This document shows, one piece after another, positions 26,370-34,188 of a stretch of 64,000 nucleotides of DNA. Location of the stretch: the NCBI GenBank assembly GCA_041658405.1, contig JBBAAG010000003.1, positions 27,433 to 91,432 of the forward strand. The letters are read 5' to 3'. Position numbers and translations under genes: made by a program. The notes beneath the pieces are model-generated. The model saw nothing but the letters and a program-made list of their open reading frames with translations. It was not told the DNA's origin and ran no database searches. How positions within the stretch are numbered: the stretch's first letter is position 1; each line of letters begins with the position of its first letter. Source of the DNA: Elusimicrobiota bacterium (GTDB lineage: Bacteria > Elusimicrobiota > UBA5214 > JBBAAG01).

Positions 26370-26397
26370 ATGGAAAGTACTTTTTGTCACTTTCCAT
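26370..26397 (-). promoter_or_regulatory. Hairpin at predicted 5' end of propeller-protein mRNA
   Basis: Perfect 9-bp inverted repeat ATGGAAAGT (26370-26378) and ACTTTCCAT (26389-26397) with a 10-base loop. It begins a few bases after the -10 part of the predicted ECF promoter, so it would form the very 5' end of the transcript. It lacks a T tract on the minus strand, so it is not a terminator. Confidence 0.55.
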
Positions 26398-26402
26398 AAT
26401 AA

Positions 26403-26435
26403 TAAACGTAAAAAAAATAAAATAGTTCAAATAAT
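26403..26435 (-). promoter_or_regulatory. Predicted ECF-sigma promoter of propeller/PorV operon
   Basis: ATTATTTGAAC (26425-26435), 15-bp spacer, ACGTTTA (26403-26409) on the minus strand. The two blocks and the spacing are identical to the element upstream of the ECF sigma gene. GAAC at -35 and CGT at -10 are usual ECF promoter features. Confidence 0.75.
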
Positions 26436-26446
26436 ATTGTAATAAA

Positions 26447-27526
26447 TTACTTAGCTAATATTATGGTACCTTTTATTACAGTCTCCTCGACCTTCAGGAC
26501 ATAAACATAAATCCCGCCTTCGGATAAAGTATCGTTATCGTTCGTTCCATCCCAGGACGGTTTAGTATCGTCGGTAGGTACAATAGTTTTCACCAGCGTA
26601 TCCGTAAAATCGTAAATCCTTATCTCAACCTTCACTCCATGCGGGTTTTGGTATTTAAAAAATATTTTGTCATTCACGTTGTCCCCGTTTGGAGTAAACG
26701 GATTCGGTGCAGCTTCTTCGAACTTAAACACATCGCCTTGGTTCATCTCACCCTTTTTCTGCGATAACCGTACCGTCGTTTTTTGTGGGTTTGCCACTAT
26801 TTCGTTAAGTTTGTTCACGCTATAACCTTTAACAATAGCGTTGTCCACCGTACGCTGCGCGGTATCCTGCGGGATTCCTTTATCAATGAGCTTCTGCACA
26901 GCTTTTTCTTCAGTCTCTTTTGTGTTATTTACTGTTGTTTCTGTGACAACAGTTTTTTGTTCAACTACTTCTTTGACGGATTCTTTATTATCAATCTCGT
27001 TTCCCTTGGATTCCGCCTGTATTTTTACTTCTGTTTTGGGGATAGAGGTTGGAACTACTACTGCCTGAGTCATAGATTCCTGTTTTTGTACCAATTTTTG
27101 TTTTGCTTTTATCGGAACATTGATATTAACGGGGCTAGATTTCGCAGGCATTGTTTTATCCGTTTGTTTTGTAGGCGACACATTATCCCGGTTTTGCACA
27201 AACAATACTATCGCTAATAACATCACGGCTGCAGCCCCTGCCCAACGAGCGTAATTCCATATCGGGCTTGACGTATACCCATAAACCTTTTGAGTTGGCA
27301 AACTTTTCAATTTCTGTAATGCTTTTGCATGGAAAACGGGGGATACGGTTACTGATGGTATGCTTCCTAATTTTCCATACATCGTCCTAAACTCGTCTGC
27401 GTATAGCTTACAATCGTTACAAACCCGCAGGTGGTGTTCTACCGCTTGTGCTTGCACAGGGTCAAGCGATTGGTCTATATACCACAATATTAACGGTTTC
27501 ATTTTTTGACAATTTAAGGATTTCAT
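26447..27526 (-). CDS. Membrane anti-sigma factor with zinc-finger N-terminus and cargo-type C-terminal domain
   Basis: 359 aa. The cytoplasmic N-terminus has the zf-HC2 anti-sigma pattern HHLRVCNDC (C36, C39 with nearby His). A single TM helix is at about 94-111 (WAGAAAVMLLAIVLFV). A Lys/Val-rich low-complexity linker of roughly 155 residues follows, and residues about 268-359 form a domain starting APNPFTPNGDNVNDKIFFKY and ending KGTIILAK. That last domain is the FlgD-Ig/CHU_C-like tail found on exported proteins, not a typical anti-sigma sensor. ATG overlaps the sigma stop (ATGA), so the pair is co-translated. It presumably holds the sigma factor at the membrane and releases it on a periplasmic signal sensed by the tail or linker. 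Confidence 0.88.
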   Translation of the reverse strand: MKSLNCQKMKPLILWYIDQSLDPVQAQAVEHHLRVCNDCKLYADEFRTMYGKLGSIPSVTVSPVFHAKALQKLKSLPTQKVYGYTSSPIWNYARWAGAAAVMLLAIVLFVQNRDNVSPTKQTDKTMPAKSSPVNINVPIKAKQKLVQKQESMTQAVVVPTSIPKTEVKIQAESKGNEIDNKESVKEVVEQKTVVTETTVNNTKETEEKAVQKLIDKGIPQDTAQRTVDNAIVKGYSVNKLNEIVANPQKTTVRLSQKKGEMNQGDVFKFEEAAPNPFTPNGDNVNDKIFFKYQNPHGVKVEIRIYDFTDTLVKTIVPTDDTKPSWDGTNDNDTLSEGGIYVYVLKVEETVIKGTIILAK

Positions 27527-28071
27527 ATATTTCCACTCTTCTTCATCATTTTGCGCAGTGTTTCACACGCGTAGAACATCCGCGATTTCACCGTCCCAAC
27601 CGGACACCCGAGAATTTCAGATATTTCCTCGTACGATTTGTGTTCCATAACACGGAGTACCACGACAACTTTATGTTTAGTTTCCAATTTATTTAACGTT
27701 TGCATTAACATTTTGTTTTGCTGTTCATTTTCCAGTATTTGTTCGCTATTACCCGTGTCATTTGCCAGCGGAACCTGAACCTGTCCATTTGAGTTAACTT
27801 CGTCTAACGAAACATGTGCCGCGGTTTTACGCCGCGTATTATATCTTCGATAATCTCTATAAACGTTAATCGTTATCTTATACAACCACGCTGACAAATT
27901 CGTTCCCTGCTTGAACTGCGCATAATTTTTGAATGCTTTCACCAACACTTCCTGCGCGATATCTTCAGCATCGGCATAGTGACCCGTCAGTCTGTACGCC
28001 AAGTTTAGTATTTGGTTACCATGTTTTTCGGCCAACTCGTCAAATGACACAATATTCTGTGTATCAACCAC
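27523..28071 (-). CDS. ECF-type RNA polymerase sigma factor
   Basis: 182 aa from GTG 28071. Sigma-2 region: NLAYRLTGHYADAEDIAQEVLVKAFKNY and LSAWLYKITINVYRDYRRYN. Sigma-4 region: LETKHKVVVVLRVMEHKSYEEISEILGCPVGTVKSRMFYA. No sigma-3 and no extra C-terminal domain, as in ECF factors of the RpoE type. It is paired with a zinc-finger anti-sigma factor downstream. The predicted promoter upstream (28101-28133) repeats upstream of the propeller gene, which implies autoregulation and at least one target operon. An AAGGAAAG site lies 12 bp before the GTG. Confidence 0.95.
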   Translation of the reverse strand: MVDTQNIVSFDELAEKHGNQILNLAYRLTGHYADAEDIAQEVLVKAFKNYAQFKQGTNLSAWLYKITINVYRDYRRYNTRRKTAAHVSLDEVNSNGQVQVPLANDTGNSEQILENEQQNKMLMQTLNKLETKHKVVVVLRVMEHKSYEEISEILGCPVGTVKSRMFYACETLRKMMKKSGNI

Positions 28072-28100
28072 TGTGTTAACCAGCTTTCCTTACACCTATA

Positions 28101-28133
28101 TAAACGTCAAAACCAGAAAAAGGTTCAAATAAT
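28101..28133 (-). promoter_or_regulatory. Predicted autoregulated ECF promoter of the sigma/anti-sigma operon
   Basis: ATTATTTGAAC (28123-28133), 15-bp spacer, ACGTTTA (28101-28107) on the minus strand, about 30 bp before the sigma start. Same blocks and same spacing as at 26403-26435. Confidence 0.72.
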
Positions 28134-28138
28134 TTTAT

Positions 28139-29557
28139 TCATCTTGCAGAATAATACTTCTGCTTTGGGCTATTGGGTTTGTCTGGAATTGTTAAAAAAA
28201 TAAACTTCTTTATTATTAATGGATTTAATATTTCTTTTCTAAAATAATCCCTATTTTGAATTCCAATATGATTTTGGATTTCTTCTCTTGTTCGTGACTC
28301 TTTACAAAAATATAGTATTTGTTTTATGCGATCAGCTTGCATGGTAGCTTGCATGGTAGCTTGCACGGTAGCTTGCACGGTAACTTGCGCGGTCAATGGC
28401 ACAACTATTTTGAATATATCCTCTTCTATCAACTGAGGCAGCATCCCTGAATATACTTTAGAATACTTGAAAAGGGTTCTGATTCCCGACCCGAGTTCAT
28501 CCGCACGGCCGATTTCCTTGAATATTTTTGCGATAACCGGGTTTTTGGGAAAAGGCGAAAAGTGCGACGGGTCTATCAAACCATGGCCATGGGGTTTATT
28601 ACTATTTTCAGTATAGACTTTATCTTTTTCAATTACAAATTTCGCGGGGAACGCGTTAGTATATTCTCTATGGATAAGAATATTCGTTATGACTTCTCTA
28701 AAAATATGATCCCTAAGATTTATCCGTTGTTTATTTTCAATATAAAATTTGTCCGGGAGATGTTTCTCTGTAAAAGCCATGAGCCTATCATAACTTTCAA
28801 TAAGATTCGTCCGTATATCATCCCGGTCGTCATAACGGTCCAGGTTTTCTTTCCGTACTATAGCATCCGTCCTAAAATGCGGCAATATGGACGATATAAC
28901 CTCGTCTTTACCAAACAACAGTACCGCCGCAAGAGTAAACCCTTTCTTCCCGCTTTGATAGTCCTTTAAATAAAGCTGTGCGCTCTTAAGCATCTCAAAA
29001 TCGTCCAGTTCAGACCACAGATGCCCCGGTTTCTGGGCTATTGCCAGTTTTCTTACCCGCTGGATTAAACTTGCCTTTAAGTCTTTGATTTTAATAAACG
29101 GGTAAATTCTATTTTCTGAATAAGTTGCTTGTTTTCTTATATACAAATTGGTAACAAGATCCGTGTTATCCGTAATATCAAAATCGCCGTCTTCATTACG
29201 ATCGAATATTCTCCCATTGCATCTATGTACCTGCGAACTTTCAGGAACGTAAACATAAATAACGGTTTTGCTTTTGACTTTTACTTCTTCTGCTGACAGA
29301 TAAAACGAGGGAGAGATTTTCTGCGGGTTGTTTACAGCTGTGATAAATTCCTTTTTTATCTTTTCTACACAGTTTTCGTCAACACCAACAATATCTCCGT
29401 TGTCTTTTACTCCCATCAAAAGCTCACCGCCAAAACGATTTAAAAACGCGCTGACTGTTTCATATACCTCTTTACTGAGTTTAGTTTTACATTCCTTGAA
29501 TTCAACGCGCAGGCCTTCCCCTTTACTAACGATTGTTTTTATTTCCGATTCGCGCAT
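28139..29557 (-). CDS. AlbA_2/AAA_4-type ATP-binding, putative transcriptional regulator
   Basis: 472 aa from ATG 29557 (MRESEIKTIV), which has GGGAG 9 bases upstream; the frame stays open to 29614. The N-terminal Schlafen AlbA_2 domain is clear: GEGLRVEFKECKTKLSKEVYETVSAFLN, GGELLMGVKDNGDIVGV. The second half has the ATPase/DUF-type C-terminal module with REVITNILIHREYTN and ENSNKPHGHGLIDP, then GRADELGSGIRTLFKY. A VQAT/MQAT repeat linker precedes a winged-helix-like end (RTREEIQNHIGIQNRDYFRKEILNPL). Such proteins are common accessory genes of unclear role. The base composition is AT-richer than the flanking housekeeping genes. Confidence 0.85.
   Translation of the reverse strand: MRESEIKTIVSKGEGLRVEFKECKTKLSKEVYETVSAFLNRFGGELLMGVKDNGDIVGVDENCVEKIKKEFITAVNNPQKISPSFYLSAEEVKVKSKTVIYVYVPESSQVHRCNGRIFDRNEDGDFDITDNTDLVTNLYIRKQATYSENRIYPFIKIKDLKASLIQRVRKLAIAQKPGHLWSELDDFEMLKSAQLYLKDYQSGKKGFTLAAVLLFGKDEVISSILPHFRTDAIVRKENLDRYDDRDDIRTNLIESYDRLMAFTEKHLPDKFYIENKQRINLRDHIFREVITNILIHREYTNAFPAKFVIEKDKVYTENSNKPHGHGLIDPSHFSPFPKNPVIAKIFKEIGRADELGSGIRTLFKYSKVYSGMLPQLIEEDIFKIVVPLTAQVTVQATVQATMQATMQADRIKQILYFCKESRTREEIQNHIGIQNRDYFRKEILNPLIIKKFIFLTIPDKPNSPKQKYYSAR
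28335..28394. repeat. Five 12-bp tandem repeats inside the AlbA_2 gene
   Basis: Units of GCTTGCATGGTA: two exact copies, then two copies of GCTTGCACGGTA, then a degenerate fifth. They encode the linker (V/M)QAT repeated between the ATPase half and the C-terminal winged helix. The unit length is a multiple of three, so copy-number change alters linker length but keeps the frame. Confidence 0.9.
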
Positions 29558-29703
29558 ATTAGAGTTCTCCCGTAAGTGCTTTTTGTGTAGAATGTCATCG
29601 ATATTATTTTTCACGTTTAGTCACTCCATTCCCATCCAACTTTGAAATAATGTTATGGTCACTATAATATAAAAGATTATGCCTGAATGCTAGATCACGT
29701 GAA

Positions 29704-30732
29704 CTAACCTATGATCTTAAGTTCCATCTGCCAGGTACAGGATTCGTTTTTGTTAAGCATGACTACACCCTTTCGTGTATTCAACGAATTTGGCGCGCCA
29801 TACCAGGGTTCAACACAATAAAGATTATTCTCACGCTGGCCCCAGAAAACATAATAGAAATGTTCCAAACTCATCTTTGGCATACCCCCGGAAGGGACAA
29901 CTTCTCTTTGTTCCACTCTTAATGTAAACGCATTACTATCAATAAAGTCGACCCATAAATCATCAACGCTATTATACCCGCCGATAACCATATCAAGATA
30001 CTTATCATTCTCTAAAGTCACACCCCCGGCATAATTTATGGTATTAAACTTCTCGCTTGTAATCCCGTAGGGTGACAGAACGAAGCCCTTAGTTGCCCGT
30101 GTTTTAATCATTCCGTTATTATACCCGCTGTCTTTACCGGTGAACGGATACTTTAATGTCAAATGATTACCCACTGAAAAAAACATTCCATCTGACATAC
30201 TGAGGACAGTGTAAGTAATAATAACCTTTTTTTCTTGGGTAAGTTCATACTTTGATACAAGTTCGTACTTAAACGGGTAATACTTACGTGATACAGCATC
30301 ACTTTTGTACCTGCACACGGCATAGGGTATGTTATTATTTACACCAAAACTATCAAGCTCCCAGGGCAGGTCCATAACAAATCCGTGGATTGGTATTTTA
30401 TACTTCTTTCCGTAATGCATATACCCACAGGGCGGCTTATTCTTTTTGTCAATATCAACACTCATTTGTTCATTAGTATAATTCCGTCCTACCGCAGGGA
30501 ATAACAACGGCGCGCGTCCCCGCCATATCACATTTTTTGGTAACGGCCCGAACTCATCCGCGCGGTTAAGAAGTTCTATCCACTCACTATTGTGCATTAT
30601 ACCCAAGCTTGACATCTCACCGCCGGTATACGGAGACACATGCAGTTTTATCCCTGCGGATACATTAACCAATTCAATTATTGGCAAATCACACGATGGT
30701 AAGTTTATGAGTTCCGCGTTAACGTTCTTCAT
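29704..30732 (-). CDS. Aldose 1-epimerase-like (galactose mutarotase superfamily) protein
   Basis: 342 aa. VSPYTGGEMSSLGIMHNSEWIELL near the N-terminus, then PLLFPAVGRNY and the IPIHGFVMDLPWEL block, which corresponds to the substrate-binding HGF/His segment of mutarotases. Later YTVLSMSDGMFFSVGNHLTLKYPF contains the second conserved His region, and VEPWYGAPNS near the end is typical of sugar epimerase families. Probably interconverts anomers of a free or phosphorylated sugar. Third gene of the pfkA-AAC(3)-epimerase group, 3 bp after the preceding stop. Confidence 0.8.
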   Translation of the reverse strand: MKNVNAELINLPSCDLPIIELVNVSAGIKLHVSPYTGGEMSSLGIMHNSEWIELLNRADEFGPLPKNVIWRGRAPLLFPAVGRNYTNEQMSVDIDKKNKPPCGYMHYGKKYKIPIHGFVMDLPWELDSFGVNNNIPYAVCRYKSDAVSRKYYPFKYELVSKYELTQEKKVIITYTVLSMSDGMFFSVGNHLTLKYPFTGKDSGYNNGMIKTRATKGFVLSPYGITSEKFNTINYAGGVTLENDKYLDMVIGGYNSVDDLWVDFIDSNAFTLRVEQREVVPSGGMPKMSLEHFYYVFWGQRENNLYCVEPWYGAPNSLNTRKGVVMLNKNESCTWQMELKIIG

Positions 30733-30735
30733 TTG

Positions 30736-31524
30736 TTATTCCTTACAATTAATCACTTTTTTCACAAAATAATTATTATTCTCTTTCAACATTTTAACCG
30801 CGAGTTCTATCATCGGTAACGATTTCACCAACCGTACCTCAGCGTTACCGATAACGGTTTTCCGCATAATCCCTTTTTCTAATAACAACGGTTCAATACG
30901 CCCAAACTGCCGCGGTGTACCGTATTTATGCAACATATTTTTAACAATACGTATTTCCCCGTTATAGTCGTACACTACCGCGTGGACCGATTGTTTTTGC
31001 AGATGATATTTTACGTTCACAATTTCTTCGACGGTATGAAATGTGGTGTTACACTCAAGCCCCACTCCGAGGAACAACACATACCCCCCGAGTTTTGCAA
31101 TTTTGTAGTACGGCGATTTTTTGTTACAGGAAACTAAACATTTCTCATGCCCTGCAGTAATAACTTTTGCATGTTTCCCTACAGCAACAACTGAATGTGT
31201 AGGGTTCAAACTCCGCACCGCTCCGGGCCAGGAAAGCAAAGTGTACGGTATTACACCGGTCCAACACCCGCTGTTTCTTACGTCAAATATTGGCGGGTTA
31301 TTAATGGACAGCTGAGAATTTCCGGTAAGCGTTGGCGCACATAAAGTACCTTGTTTGCCGATAACTTCAAGTATTGCAGAGATTATCGTCTGTGCTCCGC
31401 CAACCACTTTACCAAACTTGCTTAATGACGAATGTACTAAAACAACATCCCCGGTGGACAACCCAAGTGCATTTAAACCCTCAACAATATTATGTTTATA
31501 AACTTTAACGTTTTGTTTGCTCAT
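30736..31524 (-). CDS. AAC(3)-family (antibiotic NAT fold) N-acetyltransferase-like protein
   Basis: 262 aa from ATG 31524 (MSKQNVKVYKHN); the longer TTG start at 31563 is unlikely. Family blocks: GDVVLVHSSLSKFGKVVGGAQTII, GTLCAPTLTGN, FDVRNSGCWTGVIPYTLL, RSLNPTHSVVAVGKHA and LFLGVGLECNTTFHTVEE, which place it clearly in the AAC(3) superfamily. Its neighbours are phosphofructokinase and an aldose epimerase. Many genomic members acetylate amino sugars or other amines rather than drugs, so a carbohydrate role is more likely here than resistance. Confidence 0.85.
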   Translation of the reverse strand: MSKQNVKVYKHNIVEGLNALGLSTGDVVLVHSSLSKFGKVVGGAQTIISAILEVIGKQGTLCAPTLTGNSQLSINNPPIFDVRNSGCWTGVIPYTLLSWPGAVRSLNPTHSVVAVGKHAKVITAGHEKCLVSCNKKSPYYKIAKLGGYVLFLGVGLECNTTFHTVEEIVNVKYHLQKQSVHAVVYDYNGEIRIVKNMLHKYGTPRQFGRIEPLLLEKGIMRKTVIGNAEVRLVKSLPMIELAVKMLKENNNYFVKKVINCKE

Positions 31525-31574
31525 TTTGTTCCATTTTTCTTCAGCATTAGTATTGTCAGACAATTCACGCGTGT

Positions 31575-32546
31575 TTAGTCAGATAGCTGTTTTGCAAGCT
31601 TATGTAAAGCGTAGTCAAACCGTTTTTCGTGTTTCTTCGCTAACGTCAACGGTATACTTCCTACAATACTGTCGCGGATTACTACCAAACGATTAAACTT
31701 CTTTTGTTTGATAAGTTTAACAGCTTCAGCACCGAACCGCGCACCAAGATTACGTGACCGCGCAGAGGGCGTACCTCCGCGCTGGATATACCCCAAGGTA
31801 CTGACTCTGACCTCCAGGTTTGTAGTACTAGCCACGTTTTCCGCAAACTTTTTCACATCCCCTGCGCCTTCCGCAAATATGATTATCTCCGATGATTTAC
31901 CTTTACGTTTATCGTACAAAAGCTCCGCACATATTTTTCTGAGATTATACTTCACTTCCGGCACAATGATAAACTCCGCACCTGACGCTATCCCTACTGA
32001 AAGCGCGAGAAACCCGTGGTTGCGGCCCATAACTTCAACTATGAACACACGATCAAAACTTGTTGCAGTATCACGGATTTTATCCACAGCATCCACAGCA
32101 ACATCTGTCGCAGTATCAAACCCTATAGTCTCGTCGGTACCGTTAATATCGTTATCTATACTCGCGGGGATTGCCACTCCCTGGATCCCGTACGAGCTAA
32201 GTTTCAGCAGTGCATCCGACGACCCGTCCCCACCGATAACAATTAGTTTATCCACTCCTTCGCGTTTAAGAAGCGCCGCAGCTTTTTTTATTCCTTGCTC
32301 AGACCGTATTTCCTTACACCTAGCAGACTTAAGTATTGTCCCTCCGAGGTTGATGATCCCGCTGACAGACCGTTTGTTTAACTGCACAAACTTGCCGTCA
32401 TAAATTCCCTGGTACCCGTTTTGGATCCCAACAATTCTATACCCTTCCGATATACCCAACCGCACCACTGCACGGATACACGCGTTAATCCCCGATGCAT
32501 CACCACCAGGAGTGGTGAGCCCGATAACATCATTCTTTTTTTCCAT
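31575..32546 (-). CDS. pfkA: 6-phosphofructokinase (ATP-dependent type)
   Basis: 323 aa from ATG 32546 (preceded by AGAGAGGTG). TTPGGDASGINACIRAVVR binds nucleotide; VIGGDGSSDAL has Gly after GGD, which favours ATP over pyrophosphate as donor. The catalytic loop reads PASIDNDINGTDETIGFDTA, with Ser where most PFKs have Thr next to IDND. EVMGRNHGFLAL and TLGYIQRGGTPSARSR are standard, with the fructose-6-phosphate Arg. Key enzyme of glycolysis. Heads a three-gene group. Confidence 0.93.
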   Translation of the reverse strand: MEKKNDVIGLTTPGGDASGINACIRAVVRLGISEGYRIVGIQNGYQGIYDGKFVQLNKRSVSGIINLGGTILKSARCKEIRSEQGIKKAAALLKREGVDKLIVIGGDGSSDALLKLSSYGIQGVAIPASIDNDINGTDETIGFDTATDVAVDAVDKIRDTATSFDRVFIVEVMGRNHGFLALSVGIASGAEFIIVPEVKYNLRKICAELLYDKRKGKSSEIIIFAEGAGDVKKFAENVASTTNLEVRVSTLGYIQRGGTPSARSRNLGARFGAEAVKLIKQKKFNRLVVIRDSIVGSIPLTLAKKHEKRFDYALHKLAKQLSD

Positions 32547-32610
32547 AGCACCTCTCTTTATCATAATACAACCAAATCTTTAATAACGAAGTGGTAAGTA
32601 AGCACAAATT

Positions 32611-33513
32611 TTATTTTATCTGATTAATAAACTTCCGTACATCTTTATTATTAGGATCTAACCTCAAAACTTCCTGCCATGCAAGCTTTGCTTTATCCTT
32701 TTTCCCTAACGCAAAATATGACGACCCTATCCGTGTATACGCCACAACATTCCCAGGGTCAAGTTCCAGTACTTCCTCGCAGTTGACAATCGCGGAATCA
32801 TAATTTCCTTCATAAATATTATTTAACGCAGCATCCAAACGCTGTTCCACCAACCCTTTTGCCGGATTAAACGGCGTAAGTTTCACGATCTTAGGATGTT
32901 CACTCTCAAGATGCGCACGTAACTTCGCGATTGGCTGGTTAACTTTATCCAATTGCGTGGCATAACGTAATGCGTCAATCGCTAACGCAATATCGCCGTT
33001 GGGGTACATATAATTAATCACACCGATCCTTACCATCCTAAACGCCTTATTTGAATCTGTTGCATCAGGGATGATTTCCTTAATTGCCCGCAATTTCTTT
33101 AACCCTGTTGTCATCTCGCTATCCGTTGGATCATACCGAAGGTATTCAACATAACAATCAACTGCGAGTGAATACTTGCCCTGCGAAAACGCATCTACAC
33201 CGCGTTGACGCAATGTCTCCAAACTTTTCTTTAACCTTTCCCGCGCTAGAGGTATCATCTTCTGCGGGGGTACCTGCCCGGGATCGAGTTTCAGTATATC
33301 TTCCCAACACCTGATAGCTTCCGCGCAATCGCCTTTTATATAACACTCCATTGCGCGTTTATAATTTGCGTTGATAAGATCCAACGATTCCTTAGTCATG
33401 CCGGTTCCCTGCTTCTGTTCATCCGTCACACTACCTGCTGGCTGGCAAAACAGTAGGCTTTGCGGTGATAACACAAATATTAGTATTGATAACACTACCT
33501 TATACAACTTCAC
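32611..33513 (-). CDS. Exported TPR protein of the motor operon
   Basis: 300 aa with an N-terminal signal peptide (MKLYKVVLSILIFVLSPQSLLFC) and a possible lipobox-like Cys at LLFC. Tetratricopeptide repeats: YKRAMECYIKGDCAEAIRCWEDILKLDPG, AFSQGKYSLAVDCYVEYLRYDP, IYEGNYDSAIVNCEEVLELDPG, YFALGKKDKAKLAWQEVLRLDP. GTG start overlaps the second motB stop (GTGA), so it is translationally coupled to the motor genes. A periplasmic or lipid-anchored adaptor linking stators to envelope partners is a reasonable guess. Confidence 0.75.
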   Translation of the reverse strand: MKLYKVVLSILIFVLSPQSLLFCQPAGSVTDEQKQGTGMTKESLDLINANYKRAMECYIKGDCAEAIRCWEDILKLDPGQVPPQKMIPLARERLKKSLETLRQRGVDAFSQGKYSLAVDCYVEYLRYDPTDSEMTTGLKKLRAIKEIIPDATDSNKAFRMVRIGVINYMYPNGDIALAIDALRYATQLDKVNQPIAKLRAHLESEHPKIVKLTPFNPAKGLVEQRLDAALNNIYEGNYDSAIVNCEEVLELDPGNVVAYTRIGSSYFALGKKDKAKLAWQEVLRLDPNNKDVRKFINQIK

Positions 33514-34163
33514 GTCTTTTTCTCCAACCCATCAGGTTTAACTTTATTCTCCGCAGCTTGACGCAGGATAATAATTTCAATCCTGCGGTTCATCGCGCGG
33601 TTATCGTCAGTATCGTTCGACATTAACGGCAAAAACTCGCCGTACCCGTACGCGGAGAAACGTTCAGGAGACAAACCCTGGTCAATAAAGTATTTAATAA
33701 CGCTGAACGCCCGCGATGCGGATAATTCCCAGTTAGAACCATACCTCGCGCCGGTACCCAGAGGAACATTATCCGTATGCCCTTCAACAATCACAGGGGA
33801 ATCAAGTTCTTTTAATAACCCCACCATCTCAGATAATGACGATAAAGCTTCTTTCTTGAGGTCAGCTTTCCCAGGGTCGAACAATACAGGGGACGGTAAC
33901 TGTATCCTCAACTTCTGCGCGTTAAGCTCAACCTTCATCTTTTGTTTTTCCATTTGTTCCGCGAACTTCGCAATTTTTTCATCCTTAGCATTTGACGCAA
34001 ACGATTTTTCGTACTTAGTTGAATTTAACCGGCTAAAACCGTACAATGAAAGGAAAAGAACAACCAACAGCACCATAAGGTTGCCATAGGGCGCCATCCA
34101 CAATTCTGTAGTATCCTCTTCCTCGCTATGTTCAAACAATTTATTAATTCTCTCGCTACGCAT
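33510..34163 (-). CDS. MotB-like OmpA-domain protein lacking the channel Asp (paralogue 2)
   Basis: 217 aa. Single TM near residues 24-44 preceded by WMAPYGNLMVLLVVLF; in MotB this segment reads xDLMT and carries the ion-binding Asp, which here is Asn28. An OmpA/Pal-type peptidoglycan-binding domain fills the C-terminal half: VEGHTDNVPLGTGARYGSNWELSASRAFSVIKYF and YGYGEFLPL...NRRIEIIILR. It is a paralogue of the gene at 34189-34869. Forms a MotA-MotB-MotB-TPR string. Possibly a non-conducting partner that anchors or gates the stator. Confidence 0.88.
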   Translation of the reverse strand: MRSERINKLFEHSEEEDTTELWMAPYGNLMVLLVVLFLSLYGFSRLNSTKYEKSFASNAKDEKIAKFAEQMEKQKMKVELNAQKLRIQLPSPVLFDPGKADLKKEALSSLSEMVGLLKELDSPVIVEGHTDNVPLGTGARYGSNWELSASRAFSVIKYFIDQGLSPERFSAYGYGEFLPLMSNDTDDNRAMNRRIEIIILRQAAENKVKPDGLEKKT

Positions 34164-34188
34164 ATAACAAGTTTTCCTGTCTCAATAA

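Noticed and set aside
26358..26390. GTG at 26390 as start of the propeller protein
   Set aside because: It lies inside the perfect hairpin at the predicted transcript end and lacks a ribosome site; GTG 26357 has GGGGGG upstream and begins the signal peptide.
28335..28394. Short tandem repeats as a possible CRISPR array
   Set aside because: Units are directly adjacent, 12 bp long, without spacers, and encode a protein linker in frame.
30736..31524. AAC(3)-like gene as an antibiotic-resistance determinant
   Set aside because: Chromosomal sugar-metabolism neighbours and no mobile-element signs; family membership alone does not show drug acetylation.
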